A stretch of DNA of 9,557 bases from Alphaproteobacteria bacterium MarineAlpha3_Bin4 (GTDB lineage: Bacteria > Pseudomonadota > Alphaproteobacteria > Rhodospirillales > Casp-alpha2). The translations under genes and the position numbers were made by a program. The notes beneath the pieces were generated by a model, which was given only the letters and a program-made list of their open reading frames with translations, made no database searches and was not told the origin of the DNA. Of the stretch, positions 1-6,569 are shown piece by piece (position 1 is the first letter of the stretch; each line of letters begins with the position of its first letter). Location: NCBI GenBank assembly GCA_002938045.1, contig PTLJ01000041.1, forward strand, positions 1 through 9,557, in the 5' to 3' direction.

Positions 1-1
1 A

Positions 2-943
2 ATCAGTGCCCTCGTGTTCATCGTAATCCAGCTTCCTCCTGGCGATTATTTGACGACCTATATCGCTGAGCTGGAGAGTCAAGGTGAGATTGTCGCCCCG
101 GAGAAGATCGAGTTCCTTCGCCTTCAGTACGGCCTCGACTTACCCATGTATCAGCAGTATTTCGTCTGGGTCTTCGGCTTGGTGCAGGGAGACTTTGGCT
201 ACTCGTTCGAATACAACCTTCCGGTCACGGAGGTTGTCGGCGATCGGCTCTATCTCTCGATGATGTTGAATTTCGCAACCGTCCTCTTCATCTATCTCGT
301 CGCCTTTCCCATCGGCGTCTATTCCGCGACCCACCAATATAGTTGGGGAGATCATGGCCTTACCTTTCTCGGTTTGATAGGGTTAGCGACGCCGAACTTC
401 CTGCTCGCATTGGTCCTGCTTTATCTCGCCAACCTGGCGTTCGGCACCTCAATCGGCGGTCTGATGGAGCCCGAATTCATCAACCAGCCATGGACGTGGG
501 CCAAGGCAATATCGGTGCTCGAACATCTTTGGGTTCCCGTCGTCGTCATCGGCACGTCGGGTACGGCCGGGATGATCCGGCGTCTGCGCGCTAACCTTCT
601 CGACGAGATGCAGAAGCAGTATGTAGTGACCGGGCGCGCCAAGGGTCTCTCCGAGATTAGGCTGCTGGTCAAATATCCTCTGCGTATGTCTTTAAACCCA
701 TTCATCGCCGATATCGGCAGCCTATTGCCGCAGGTGGTGTCGGGTTCGGTAATCGTCTCAGCAGTGATGTCGCTGCCGACCACCGGGCCGATGTTGCTAT
801 CCGCCCTGCAAAGCCAGGACATGTACCTCGCGGGTTCGTTCCTGATGTTCCTGGCCATGCTGACGGTGATCGGGATGTTCATCTCGGACCTGCTGTTGGC
901 AGTGCTCGACCCTCGTATCCGGCTTGAGGGGGGCGTCAGGTGA
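2..943 (+). CDS. Dpp/Opp-type ABC transporter permease, DppB-like (5' partial)
   Basis: Inner-membrane permease of a dipeptide/oligopeptide-type ABC importer; with a partner permease it forms the channel driven by two cytoplasmic ATPases. The frame is open from the first bases, so the true start lies left of the window. DppB homologues usually begin with a short cytoplasmic stretch and the first half of TM1, so about 20-25 residues are probably missing; the GTG at base 14 is not the start. The visible part has the end of TM1, then LPPGDY, a periplasmic stretch, and further hydrophobic segments near bases 260-325, 355-435, 525-575, 720-765 and 830-905. The permease EAA loop, which docks the ATPase, is visible around bases 620-700 (YVVTGRAKGLSEI...). 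The stop TGA at 941-943 overlaps the next gene's ATG, so translation is probably coupled. Substrate is unknown. Confidence 0.93.
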   Translation: MSALVFIVIQLPPGDYLTTYIAELESQGEIVAPEKIEFLRLQYGLDLPMYQQYFVWVFGLVQGDFGYSFEYNLPVTEVVGDRLYLSMMLNFATVLFIYLVAFPIGVYSATHQYSWGDHGLTFLGLIGLATPNFLLALVLLYLANLAFGTSIGGLMEPEFINQPWTWAKAISVLEHLWVPVVVIGTSGTAGMIRRLRANLLDEMQKQYVVTGRAKGLSEIRLLVKYPLRMSLNPFIADIGSLLPQVVSGSVIVSAVMSLPTTGPMLLSALQSQDMYLAGSFLMFLAMLTVIGMFISDLLLAVLDPRIRLEGGVR

Positions 944-2097
944 TGAGCGAGAGAATGGTGCATTACGTATCCGACGCGCCGTTCGACCCCTATACTATCG
1001 AGGCGCTGACGCCTGAGCAGGAGCGGGTCTTCATGGCGTCCCGCTGGCTGATGATGTGGTGGAAATTCAAGCGCCACAAGATTGCGGTCACGGCCGGCAT
1101 CATTCTATTGGTCAGCTATCTGAGTATAATCATTGTCGAGATTCTGACGCCCTACAACCTGCATACCCGCAACACGGACTTCATCTTCGCACCACCGCAG
1201 TCGGTGCATATGATCCATGACGGCGTGTTCCGCGGGCCGTTCGTCTACCCGCTCAAGTTCAAGCTCAACCTGGACACGTTGAAACGCGAATACAGCGAGG
1301 ATGAAACGACGCCACAGCCGATCCGCTTCTTCTGTTTGAGCGACGGCTACAAGTTCTGGGGCTTGATCCCAGGCAGCTTCCATGTCGTATGCGCGCCAGA
1401 TGGCGGTACGCTGTTCCTTCTCGGCACCGATCGTTTGGGCCGCGACATGGCGTCGCGGCTGATGTACGGCGGGCGCATATCGCTAACCGTGGGATTGATC
1501 GGCATTACCATCAGCTTCCTGCTCGGGATTTCGATAGGTGGTGCTGCCGGCTATTTTGGTGGATGGGTCGACAAAACCGTGCAGCGGGTCATCGAGATCC
1601 TGCGTTCTTTGCCTGAGTTGCCGCTGTGGATGGCATTGTCGGCCGCACTGCCGGTGACATGGAGCCCGCTATACGTTTATCTAGGAATCACCGTCATTCT
1701 GGGATTGCTCGACTGGCCGGGGCTGGCCCGCGCCGTCCGCTCGAAGCTGTTATCGCTGCGTGAAGAGGATTACGTCACTGCGGCCCGATTAATGGGGGCA
1801 AAGCCAAGCCGGATCATCGGTGCACATCTGCTTCCCAACTTCATGAGCCATCTAATCGCATCGGCGAGCCTTTCAATTCCGTCGATGATCCTCGGTGAAA
1901 CGGCGTTGAGCTTCCTGGGGCTTGGACTACGGCCGCCGGTGACGAGTTGGGGGGTTCTCCTGGCCGAGGCCCAGAACATTGAGGCCGTCGCGTTGTATCC
2001 CTGGCTGATGCTGCCGATGCTGCCGGTGGTGATTGTCGTGCTCGCTTTCAACTTCCTTGGCGACGGGCTAAGGGACGCGGCCGATCCCTACGAATAA
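943..2097 (+). CDS. Dpp/Opp-type ABC transporter permease, DppC-like, with long periplasmic loop
   Basis: Second inner-membrane permease of the importer, 384 residues from the chosen ATG. That ATG overlaps the upstream stop by one base and sits 9 nt after a purine-rich GAGGGGGG (926-933); a GTG at 940 would add one residue and cannot be excluded. TM1 is at about residues 48-67. A roughly 100-residue periplasmic region follows (68-175), longer than in the ~300-residue E. coli DppC, and carries two cysteines (C131, C150). The family motif LGTDRLGRD (160-168) precedes the remaining TM segments. The EAA loop is at about 277-298 (YVTAARLMGAKPSR...LLPN). The C-terminal motif GDGLRDAADP (373-382) is typical of DppC proteins. 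A similar long loop is known to me from a subgroup of proteobacterial peptide/nickel-type permeases. The gene ends 126 bases before a convergent gene. Confidence 0.94.
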   Translation: MSERMVHYVSDAPFDPYTIEALTPEQERVFMASRWLMMWWKFKRHKIAVTAGIILLVSYLSIIIVEILTPYNLHTRNTDFIFAPPQSVHMIHDGVFRGPFVYPLKFKLNLDTLKREYSEDETTPQPIRFFCLSDGYKFWGLIPGSFHVVCAPDGGTLFLLGTDRLGRDMASRLMYGGRISLTVGLIGITISFLLGISIGGAAGYFGGWVDKTVQRVIEILRSLPELPLWMALSAALPVTWSPLYVYLGITVILGLLDWPGLARAVRSKLLSLREEDYVTAARLMGAKPSRIIGAHLLPNFMSHLIASASLSIPSMILGETALSFLGLGLRPPVTSWGVLLAEAQNIEAVALYPWLMLPMLPVVIVVLAFNFLGDGLRDAADPYE

Positions 2098-2112
2098 TTA
2101 CTTCTGCGTCAG

Positions 2113-2164
2113 TTGAAACACGCCCGGTTTCAAAGACACTCAATCCATCCACAGTTCGGTGGAT
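2113..2164. terminator. Two tandem hairpins between convergent genes, weak candidate terminator
   Basis: The gap between the permease stop and the convergent crotonase stop holds two inverted repeats. One has TTGAAAC (2113-2119) pairing with GTTTCAA (2127-2133) across a 7-nt loop. The other has ATCCAC (2147-2152) pairing with GTGGAT (2159-2164) across a 6-nt loop. Both can form on either strand, which suits a shared terminator. Neither is followed by a clear T-tract, so a standard intrinsic terminator is not demonstrated. Confidence 0.3.
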
Positions 2165-2223
2165 CAGAAGAGTTATGAGCTGTTGGTGAAATTCTGCGAT
2201 GACAACGCCTCGAATACCGGCCG

Positions 2224-3000
2224 TTAGCGGTTCTTCCATTTCGGTTTGCGTTTCTCGGAAAACGCGGCCATGCCCTCCTTCTGGTCCTCGGTCGCGAACG
2301 TGGAATAGAACAGTCGGCGTTCGAACCGAATGCCCTCGCTGAGGGTCGTTTCATAGGCCCGATTGACGGCCTCTTTGACCATATATGTCGATGGCCTCGA
2401 CATGCCGGCGATGGCTGTCGCCGTTTTCATCGTCTCGTCGAGAAGATTTTTGGCGGGAACAACCCGTGAAACAAGGCCGGCGCGTTCAGCCTCTTCGGCG
2501 TCCATCGTGCGCCCAGTCAGGCACATATCCATCGCCTTCGATTTTCCAACCAGACGGGTCAATCGCTGCGTGCCACCGGCACCGGGCAAAACACCGAGCG
2601 TGATCTCAGGCTGACCGAACTTCGCTGTATCGGCGGCGATGATAAAATCGCACATCATCGCCATCTCGCAGCCACCACCAAGAGCATAGCCCGCGACAGC
2701 AGCAATCACCGGCTTGCGACAGGTTGTGATTCGCTCCCAGCTTTTCGAGATGAAGTCGCCAAGGTAGGCATCCATGTGGGATTTTGATCGCATTTCCTTT
2801 ATGTCGGCGCCGGCGGCGAAGGCCTTATCGGATCCAGTCAAAACGATGCAACCGATCTCGTCGTCGGCTTCGATTTCGTCGAGTGCCTGAACCAACTCCT
2901 CCGTAAGCGGGGTGCATAGGGCATTGAGTGCTTGCGGTCGGTTTAGGGTGATTACAGCGACGGTGTCATTTTTTTCGACGAGGATGTTTTCATATGCCAT
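2224..3000 (-). CDS. Enoyl-CoA hydratase/isomerase family protein (crotonase)
   Basis: A 258-residue crotonase-fold enzyme, the usual length for a short-chain enoyl-CoA hydratase, which adds water to trans-2-enoyl-CoA during fatty-acid or branched-chain amino acid breakdown in the cytoplasm. The N-terminus has the family's LNRPQALNAL stretch (19-28). The CoA-binding and oxyanion-hole segments are AAGADI (62-67) and ALGGG (106-110). Both acid/base glutamates expected in true hydratases are present: E112 in GGGCEMA and E132 in QPEITLG, 20 residues apart as in rat mitochondrial enzyme E144/E164. GAGGTQRL (140-147) is also canonical. The ATG is preceded by GGAGG (plus-strand 3009-3013) at 8-nt spacing. 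It stands alone on its strand, with a candidate promoter upstream. Chain-length preference cannot be read from sequence. Confidence 0.93.
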   Translation of the reverse strand: MAYENILVEKNDTVAVITLNRPQALNALCTPLTEELVQALDEIEADDEIGCIVLTGSDKAFAAGADIKEMRSKSHMDAYLGDFISKSWERITTCRKPVIAAVAGYALGGGCEMAMMCDFIIAADTAKFGQPEITLGVLPGAGGTQRLTRLVGKSKAMDMCLTGRTMDAEEAERAGLVSRVVPAKNLLDETMKTATAIAGMSRPSTYMVKEAVNRAYETTLSEGIRFERRLFYSTFATEDQKEGMAAFSEKRKPKWKNR

Positions 3001-3063
3001 CTGGCACGCCTCCGTGGTTTAGCGAGATTAGTCAAAGGCATCGAGGGAACTAACCGCCGGCGA

Positions 3064-3092
3064 CTCATATCGTTCCCTATTAACGCAGCCAA
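3064..3092 (-). promoter_or_regulatory. Candidate sigma-70-like promoter for the crotonase gene
   Basis: Reading the minus strand, TTGGCT (3092-3087) and TATGAG (3069-3064) are separated by 17 bases. Each matches four of six consensus positions. This would give a leader of roughly 55 nt before the crotonase ATG. The match is modest and unsupported by any other signal. Confidence 0.28.
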
Positions 3093-3119
3093 GCAAAGAA
3101 ATACGGCGTACTAAGCTAA

Positions 3120-3305
3120 GATCATTCCGGGTCCGCTGCTCGAACGCCATTGTTTGGCGCCATTGTGGAGGGCGTGGGTAGTAATAGCCCGGCCTGGATC
3201 GCGACTACCGCCATCATCATGTTGAACTGTGTGTTACTCGTCGTTGGCGTCAAGGAAAAGGCTCTGGTGATCAACGTTCCGCGACGTCTCAGGGGTTCAG
3301 CATGA
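3120..3305 (+). pseudogene. C-terminal remnant of a probable MFS transporter
   Basis: Between two minus-strand genes, a plus-strand stretch runs open from just after a TAA (3117-3119) to TGA (3303-3305), 61 codons with no credible start. Its translation begins DHSGSAARTPLFGAIVEGVG, a pattern resembling the cytoplasmic turn and TM11 entry of major facilitator proteins (GSAAGPPLFGA-type). It continues with AWIATTAIIMLNCVLLVVG, a clear single membrane helix like TM12, and ends in a basic tail rich in Lys and Arg. Upstream frames show no continuing protein. I read it as the last ~60 residues of a transporter whose 5' part was deleted. Its end overlaps the 3' end of the opposite-strand ABM gene by 17 bases. 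The family assignment rests on pattern memory. Confidence 0.5.
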
Positions 3306-3585
3306 TAACCGGCTGGATATTCCGTTTCGCGACCATGTCTCCGATGTCAGCGCGACACTTTTTGTAATGCGGCGTTTCGCGATGGACGGCAAGCGCAGCG
3401 CTATCCGTGTAGACTTCGTACAAGAAAAAGGTGTCGGGATCGTTTTCCGACTGGAGAACATTGAATTGGTGGCAGTCCGCCTCGTTGCGGACGGCGGCCT
3501 CGGCATTAGCGAGGATGTGCGGCTTGAATTCCTCGGCCATGCCGGGCTTCAGCGTGATGGTGACGAGAATGGCAAAACGGGTCAC
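3289..3585 (-). CDS. Antibiotic biosynthesis monooxygenase (ABM) domain protein
   Basis: A 98-residue single-domain protein of the ABM/YgiN/LsrG type: a dimeric ferredoxin-like fold whose members include quinol monooxygenases, autoinducer-2 phosphate isomerase and many proteins of unknown role. Visible family marks are an N-terminal beta strand (FAILVTITLKPG, 4-15), EADCHQFNVLQSENDPDTFF (35-54), YEVYTD (56-61) and the HRETPHY segment with H68 and H73. The start is GTG at 3585-3583, preceded by AAGGAG (plus-strand 3592-3597) at 6 nt; no ATG upstream fits as well. It is transcribed divergently from the RraA-family gene across 109 bases and could share its regulation. These proteins often accompany catabolic genes and use no bound cofactor; the substrate here is unknown. 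Confidence 0.88.
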   Translation of the reverse strand: MTRFAILVTITLKPGMAEEFKPHILANAEAAVRNEADCHQFNVLQSENDPDTFFLYEVYTDSAALAVHRETPHYKKCRADIGDMVAKRNIQPVIMLNP

Positions 3586-3632
3586 GGGAGTCTCCTTACG
3601 TGTTATGGGTCTGATGGTACTCTAGCCGCAAA

Positions 3633-3661
3633 TTGCCTGTGGCAAGAAGAACTCTTAAGGT
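3633..3661 (+). promoter_or_regulatory. Candidate promoter with palindromic operator ahead of the RraA-family gene
   Basis: The perfect inverted repeat TTGCC-TGT-GGCAA (3633-3645) lies in the divergent gap between the ABM and RraA-family genes. Its left arm begins a possible -35 TTGCCT (3633-3638), followed after 17 bases by TAAGGT (3656-3661). An operator overlapping a -35 is a common repression layout. The -10 match is poor. Two copies of the palindrome CTTAAG (3654-3659 and 3672-3677) lie just downstream. Confidence 0.25.
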
Positions 3662-3694
3662 TGACGCGCCACTTAAGCATAGGGAGACCGAACC

Positions 3695-4201
3695 ATGGCT
3701 CGGGACGCCGAAATTATTCGTACAGCCGATATCTGCGACGATCATCGCGACGACGCGCGCGTTTGCGAACTGGCCTTCAACGATTATGCCGGGCGCGATC
3801 ATTTTCACGGCGAGGTCGTCACCTTTGCCACGCACGAGGATAACAAGGAGCTGCGGAATATCCTCGAACAGGACGGCCACGGCGGCGCGGGAAAGGTTCT
3901 GGTGGTCGATGGTCGCGGGTCGCGCCGCCGTGCGCTATGCGGCGGCAACATTGCGGCTAAGGCCTGTGGGCACGGATGGGAAGGACTGGTCTTTAACGGC
4001 TGTATCCGCGACAGTCACGAGTTCTCCGGGCTGGATTTCGGCGTCAAAGCGATCGGAGCGACGGCGATGCCGCCCCACAACGAAGGCATTGGCTACCAGG
4101 ACGTTGAGCTGAACTTCGGCGGTATCGTTATCCTACCAGGCGATTACCTCTATGCCGACCGCGACGCAGTCGTCGTCCTCGACCGCCCCGACCACGAGTA
4201 A
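3695..4201 (+). CDS. RraA family protein (4-hydroxy-4-methyl-2-oxoglutarate aldolase-like)
   Basis: A 168-residue protein matching the RraA family along its whole length. Visible marks are the N-terminal T-A-D-I-CD segment (10-15), VLVVDGRGSRRRAL (68-81), GGN (83-85), GWEGLVFNGCIRD (94-106), FGVKAIG (115-121), NFGGIVILPGDYLYAD (140-155) and a short tail. Relatives either inhibit RNase E (E. coli RraA) or act as metal-dependent aldolases/decarboxylases on 4-hydroxy-2-oxo acids. The Arg-Asp pair used by the aldolases is present (R105-D106), unlike E. coli RraA where I recall Arg-Gln. The acidic residue that precedes it by 21 positions in proven aldolases is G84 here. The context, directly ahead of a hydroxy-acid oxidase, favours a metabolic role. 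The start ATG has AGGGAGA (3681-3687) at 7 nt. The stop lies 4 bases before the next gene. Confidence 0.88.
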   Translation: MARDAEIIRTADICDDHRDDARVCELAFNDYAGRDHFHGEVVTFATHEDNKELRNILEQDGHGGAGKVLVVDGRGSRRRALCGGNIAAKACGHGWEGLVFNGCIRDSHEFSGLDFGVKAIGATAMPPHNEGIGYQDVELNFGGIVILPGDYLYADRDAVVVLDRPDHE

Positions 4202-4205
4202 GCTA

Positions 4206-5288
4206 ATGATGGCCGATCCGCCGCCCGAGTTCCTGACCTTGCAGGAGATCGTCATCACGGCGCGACGAAACCTGTCGCCGGAGGTTTGGGACTACATCGT
4301 CGGCGGATCGGATACGGAGACGACGGTCAAGCGAAACCGCAATGCGCTCGATCGCCTGGCCTTCCGCCCGCGTGTCCTGCGCAATGTCGAAAACATCGAC
4401 TGTGGCGGGTGCTTGTTGGGCAAGGATTTGCGCCTTCCCGTCTTGCTGGCGCCGATCGGCTCGTTACAGGATCTGGAATCGGGCGGTGGGGTTACGGTCA
4501 CGAAGGCGTCGGCCGAATTCGGCACTGCTCATATGCTGAGTTCTGTCTGTAAGCCAGGCCTTGAAGCCGTCGCCGCGGCCGCCGACAACCCGAAGATCTT
4601 TCAACTTTACGTGCGTGGAGACGCGGACTGGGTTGACGATCACGTACGCCGCGCTATCGCCAACGGTTATTTTGCGTTTTGCCTGACCGTCGATCTCGAC
4701 CATTACGGTCGACGCGAACGCGATATCCTCAAACGCCATATGAGCACCTCGCGGCAAACTGCCGCCCATGAAGAATTCCAGGAACGCCTGTCGTGGGACG
4801 ACGTCAAACGAATCAAGGACAAGTTCGATATTCCCCTGATCCTTAAGGGGATAGCCACCGCGGAGGACGCTAGATTAGCTATCGAGCACGGGGTAGAGGG
4901 TATTTACGTTTCGAATCATGGCGGCCGTCAGTTGGACTGCGGGCGCGGCACGATCGACGTCCTGCCCGAGGTCGTCGCAGAAGTCGACGGCCGCGCCGAG
5001 ATTATCGTCGATGGTGGCTTTATGCGCGGCACCGACATTGTCAAGGCGATGATCCTCGGCGCCGACGTCGTCGGTATCGGCCGGCTGCAAGGATTCGGCG
5101 CGGCCGCGGGCGGCGTTCGAGGGGTCGTCCGCGTGCTCGAGTTGTTGGAAACCGAGATCAAGATCACGCTCGCGCTACTCGGTGTGACCGGATACGACAA
5201 ACTCGATGCCGGCTATCTAAAGGCGACGGATGCCGTCGTCGAGCCGCATGCGCTCAGCGCGTTTCCTCTGCTCGACGAGGGCTATTGA
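4206..5288 (+). CDS. FMN-dependent alpha-hydroxy acid oxidase/dehydrogenase
   Basis: A 360-residue member of the family of glycolate oxidase, lactate oxidase and L-lactate dehydrogenase, which oxidise L-2-hydroxy acids to 2-oxo acids with FMN in a TIM barrel. Residues equivalent to spinach glycolate oxidase Y24, Y129, D157, K230, H254 and R257 appear as Y30 (WDYIVGG), Y135 (FQLYV), D163 (LTVD), K214 (LILKGI), H238 and R241 (SNHGGRQLD). At the position of R289 in DGGVRRG this protein has M273 (DGGFMRG), and the phosphate loop reads IGRLQG (291-296) rather than the usual IGRP. The region between GRRERD and LSWDDV is short, so the mobile loop 4 is reduced. Start choice is between ATG 4206 and ATG 4209; a recognisable SD is lacking, so translation probably depends on coupling to the RraA-family gene 4 bases upstream. 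Substrate unknown; soluble, no signal peptide. Confidence 0.92.
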   Translation: MMADPPPEFLTLQEIVITARRNLSPEVWDYIVGGSDTETTVKRNRNALDRLAFRPRVLRNVENIDCGGCLLGKDLRLPVLLAPIGSLQDLESGGGVTVTKASAEFGTAHMLSSVCKPGLEAVAAAADNPKIFQLYVRGDADWVDDHVRRAIANGYFAFCLTVDLDHYGRRERDILKRHMSTSRQTAAHEEFQERLSWDDVKRIKDKFDIPLILKGIATAEDARLAIEHGVEGIYVSNHGGRQLDCGRGTIDVLPEVVAEVDGRAEIIVDGGFMRGTDIVKAMILGADVVGIGRLQGFGAAAGGVRGVVRVLELLETEIKITLALLGVTGYDKLDAGYLKATDAVVEPHALSAFPLLDEGY

Positions 5289-5301
5289 GGGTTCAATCCT
5301 C

Positions 5302-6165
5302 TCAACTGTCGCGGATGAACTGGTAGATGCGGGTAAAATCGCTGTCCGGCATGGCCCCGCCGCAGCGCTCCCATAAATCGGTGATGACGGCGGCGACTTC
5401 GCTGGCGGTGCCGGCAGCGCGAGCGTTGTCGAGAAATAGGCGGCTATCCTTGGCTAACAGTGCCGTCTTAAAGCCGGCGTCGAAAGTGCCGGTCAAGATG
5501 CGCTGTGGAAATTTGTCACGACTGGCGGTGTTCTGACCCGTCGATACATTTATCACGTCGAGCATGGTTTTCATATCAAGGCCTTGCGACAAACCGTAGA
5601 GGATTGCCTCCGACGTCGCCGCCATGGCTGTCCCGGAGAGGAAATTATTGAGGATCTTGAGCGCTTGACCTTGTCCGGCGTTCTCGCCGACGTGGAAGGG
5701 ATTTTTGCAGAACGACATCAATACGGTCCGGTGCCGTTCCAATTCGGCCGCTGGTCCTGCCCACATGACGGTAATGGTGCCGGCCTTGGCGCCGGCTTTT
5801 CCGCCGCTGACTGGCGCATCGACGTAAGTAATACCGGTGCTACCGAGGAGGGCTGCCGCCTCACGGGCCTTGGTGGGTCCAATTGTTGACAAATCAATCA
5901 CTGTCGTGACCCGCCGCTCAGGAAGGGCGGCTAGGCCCTCGGCGACAGCGATTACCGCGGGGCCGCCCGGGAGGCTTAGAAAAATGCTGTCCGTGACCTC
6001 GGCGATCTGCGCCAAGGTTTCTACGGGCCGCGCCCCTGCTGGCGCGCGTTTAGCGCTGCCGGCTTTATCATAGACGACGAGATCGAACCCGCCGCCAGCG
6101 ATCTTGGCGGCCATCGGTCCGCCCATCTCACCGAGGCCGACAAAGCCGAGGCATTCAAGGTTCAT
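5302..6165 (-). CDS. NAD(P)-dependent beta-hydroxyacid dehydrogenase (3-hydroxyisobutyrate dehydrogenase family)
   Basis: A 287-residue cytoplasmic oxidoreductase of the family that includes 3-hydroxyisobutyrate dehydrogenase, tartronate semialdehyde reductase and succinic semialdehyde/glyoxylate reductases. The N-terminal Rossmann fold shows GFVGLGEMGGPMA (7-19). An acidic D33 ends the second strand, so NAD may be preferred, but this is weak evidence. DLSTIGP (91-97) and the substrate loop DAPVSGGKAGAKAGT (116-130) are canonical. The catalytic lysine is K170 in the G-x3-K-x3-N motif (G166, K170, N174), and FKTALLAKD (232-240) is the late conserved helix. The ATG overlaps the stop of the upstream decarboxylase-family gene by 4 bases (ATGA), so the two are a translationally coupled pair. 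The stop is only 13 bases from the stop of the convergent hydroxy-acid oxidase gene. Which beta-hydroxy acid it uses cannot be told. Confidence 0.93.
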   Translation of the reverse strand: MNLECLGFVGLGEMGGPMAAKIAGGGFDLVVYDKAGSAKRAPAGARPVETLAQIAEVTDSIFLSLPGGPAVIAVAEGLAALPERRVTTVIDLSTIGPTKAREAAALLGSTGITYVDAPVSGGKAGAKAGTITVMWAGPAAELERHRTVLMSFCKNPFHVGENAGQGQALKILNNFLSGTAMAATSEAILYGLSQGLDMKTMLDVINVSTGQNTASRDKFPQRILTGTFDAGFKTALLAKDSRLFLDNARAAGTASEVAAVITDLWERCGGAMPDSDFTRIYQFIRDS

Positions 6166-6569
6166 TGGCTACCCGCGTCCATATCGCTGACGTCAATGCC
6201 TTCCTCGTCGAAAACCTGGCGGGCGGCGCGGAAAGCCCCGATCCCGGCTGGGATACCGCAGTAGATGGCGATCTGGATCAGGACTTCACGCAGTTCTTTT
6301 TGGCTGACGCCGTTGGTGAGGGCTCCCTTGAAGTGGAGCTTGAACTCGTGCTGGCGGTTGAGGGCGGCAAGCATGCCGAGGTTGAGAAGACTGCGCTGCT
6401 GCTTACTCAGGACACCTCGCCCCCAGGACCCACCCCAACAATATTCAGTCACCATTTCCTGGAAGTCCCGGTTGAAATCATCCGCTTGGGCGAGCGAGGT
6501 ATCAACGTATTCCTCGCCGAGCACCTCCTTGCGGTACTTGAGTCCGATTTCGTATCGTTCAGTTGGCAT
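6162..6569 (-). CDS. Carboxymuconolactone decarboxylase family protein (PcaC-like)
   Basis: A 135-residue all-helical protein matching the PcaC type along most of its length: RYEIGLKYRKEVLG (5-18), DFNRDFQEM (31-39), WG..WGR (45-51), RSLLNLGMLAALNR (59-72), the E75-x3-H79 pair, NGVSQKELREVLIQ (86-99) and AIYCGIPA (101-108). It has one cysteine (C104) in that last motif rather than the CxxC of AhpD-type peroxidase partners, so decarboxylase or lactone chemistry is likelier than peroxidase work. In the protocatechuate pathway PcaC converts gamma-carboxymuconolactone to beta-ketoadipate enol-lactone, but no other pca gene is present here, so I do not assign that reaction. The start has AGGAGA (plus-strand 6578-6583) at 8 nt. 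It is the first gene of a two-gene minus-strand operon with the dehydrogenase. Confidence 0.9.
   Translation of the reverse strand: MPTERYEIGLKYRKEVLGEEYVDTSLAQADDFNRDFQEMVTEYCWGGSWGRGVLSKQQRSLLNLGMLAALNRQHEFKLHFKGALTNGVSQKELREVLIQIAIYCGIPAGIGAFRAARQVFDEEGIDVSDMDAGSQ

Noticed and set aside
421..1077. Minus-strand open frame of about 218 codons across the two permease genes
   Set aside because: The translation is Arg/Pro/Ser-rich without domain likeness, while the plus strand encodes unmistakable permeases including the EAA loop.
2117..2227. Plus-strand open stretch after the DppC-like gene with protein-like composition (ends DQKSYELLVKFCDDN... then TAG)
   Set aside because: It has no ATG, its only start would be a GTG at 2159 giving 22 residues without a ribosome binding site, and I recognise no family. 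It may be a decayed remnant but this cannot be supported.
6162..6569. Assigning the PcaC-like gene to protocatechuate degradation (pcaC)
   Set aside because: No other pca gene is present and family members have varied roles; similarity alone does not fix the substrate.
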